A stretch of DNA of 6,007 nt from Candidatus Poseidoniales archaeon (lineage in GTDB: Archaea > Thermoplasmatota > Poseidoniia > Poseidoniales > Poseidoniaceae), in NCBI GenBank assembly GCA_003602665.1, contig QQSG01000041.1, positions 8,897-14,903 on the forward strand. The letters are read 5' to 3'. A program made the position numbers and the translations under genes. The notes under the pieces were generated by a model, which saw nothing but the letters and a program-made list of their open reading frames with translations, ran no database searches and had not been told where the DNA came from. Of this stretch, positions 5,300 through 6,007 are shown piece after piece. How positions within the stretch are numbered: the stretch's first letter is position 1; the number at the start of each line of letters is the position of its first letter.

Positions 5300-6007
5300 T
5301 CATCTTCTGGAAATCTTCTTTTGTCTCTCTTTTTCTAATATTGTACAACGGCGAATTTGTTCCTTGGCACGGTTTGTCTCTTCGGCAGATAGGCCGCGGG
5401 GCATGGCTTGTTCATAGCACTTTATTGCATCCGGAAAACGCTCCATTTCAGCATAAGCAGTACCCATGTTGTAGAGTGTCTGTCCACGAACATTTGATGG
5501 ATCAATCATCATTGCCTTGTGATAGGATTCGACACATTTGGGATATTCTTCCATAAAGTAAAATGCGTTTCCTCTTCCATTCAAAATTCTAATGACCATT
5601 TCGTTATCATTTGCAAACGATGGTAAAGCACGATCAAAACATGAAAGGGCCTCTGGGAATTTACCGTCTTCGATGAGTTGGATTCCTTGATTATACCATG
5701 ATATGTCTTGATTCGAAACCGAACTTGAACCAACACTTGTTTGAGTAGATGATGCGATTATAGCAGTGGCATCAAGGGCTGCCTTTGCCAAATCAACTTC
5801 GATTTTTGGTTCCTCTACGGTTTGTTGAACTCTTGTCTGCACCGGGGTGAGTAGGAGATTATTTGCCTCTGATTTTTGTTCTTCTGTAACATAAGTATCA
5901 GGTTGAGATGGAGTGATATCCTGTTGGATTGGTGCGAGTGGAATCTGTGGAATTGCTGCTTGCTGTTGAGGCTGGGGTTGTGGATCTGGAACCATTGCAG
6001 GAGCCGC
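5300..6007 (-). CDS. TPR-repeat protein with Pro/Gln-rich N-terminal region (5' end outside window)
   Basis: The frame is open to the window edge, where it reads AAPA before the first in-window Met (5995). The true start is probably further upstream and the protein is partial. Counting from that Met, residues 1-60 are low-complexity and rich in Pro and Gln (PQPQPQQQ), and 60-97 form a Ser/Thr/Ala-rich linker. Three tetratricopeptide repeats follow: about 99-131 (SWYNQGIQLIEDGKFPEAL), 136-169 (NGRGNAFYFMEEYPKCVESY) and 173-206 (LYNMGTAYAEMERFPDAIKCY). The tail is basic and charged (EKERQKKISRR). TPRs bind partner proteins, and no catalytic motif is visible. The Pro/Gln linker suggests an extra domain or membrane anchor at the unseen N-terminus. 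It lies 42 nt upstream of the A-type carrier on the same strand, but that gene may have its own promoter, so shared function is uncertain. Confidence 0.85.
   Translation of the reverse strand, partial: AAPAMVPDPQPQPQQQAAIPQIPLAPIQQDITPSQPDTYVTEEQKSEANNLLLTPVQTRVQQTVEEPKIEVDLAKAALDATAIIASSTQTSVGSSSVSNQDISWYNQGIQLIEDGKFPEALSCFDRALPSFANDNEMVIRILNGRGNAFYFMEEYPKCVESYHKAMMIDPSNVRGQTLYNMGTAYAEMERFPDAIKCYEQAMPRGLSAEETNRAKEQIRRCTILEKERQKKISRR

Overview
The window looks like chromosome from an uncultured planktonic archaeon, most likely marine Euryarchaeota of the Marine Group II type (Ca. Poseidoniales) or a relative. This is an inference. The supports are purine-rich GGAGG/GGTG ribosome sites inside tight operons, TATA-like boxes in place of bacterial -35/-10 pairs, moderate AT-richness by eye, and a secreted protein with a Cys-x-Cys-His-Gly motif of a kind I associate with such genomes. 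A marine bacterium is not excluded: the metabolic enzymes are all of widespread 'bacterial-type' families. I see no tRNA, rRNA, IS element, CRISPR array or phage gene, and no gene-free stretch over 300 bases.

Left part (minus strand, about 3121 down to 1): a three-gene proton-translocating NAD(P)+ transhydrogenase operon, pntA1 (soluble NAD(H) domain), pntA2 (short membrane piece) and pntB (membrane plus NADP(H) domain). The genes are joined by a 4-nt ATGA overlap and a 1-nt gap. They are followed after 65 nt by the start of a secreted protein cut off by the window edge.

Middle (plus strand, 3254-4192): an NAD-type malate dehydrogenase of the LDH-like family, transcribed divergently from pntA1 across a 132-bp spacer. 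MDH produces NADH from malate, and transhydrogenase can use the proton gradient to pass that hydride to NADP+, so the pair makes sense as a redox-balancing neighbourhood.

Right part (minus strand, 6007 down to 4214): a TPR protein with a Pro/Gln-rich N-terminal part (5' end outside the window), then an A-type iron-sulfur carrier (IscA/ErpA family), then 9 nt later a short YgfZ/IBA57-family folate-binding-like protein. The last two form a compact Fe-S maturation pair comparable to mitochondrial ISCA-IBA57. The YgfZ gene converges on mdh with only 21 nt between stop codons.

Several longest-ORF starts are probably too long. I moved pntB, pntA1 and mdh to internal ATGs with well-placed ribosome sites. 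Nothing here amounts to a clearly undescribed system. The most interesting points are the truncated YgfZ next to an A-type carrier with an extra N-terminal CxxC, and the secreted CxCHG protein.
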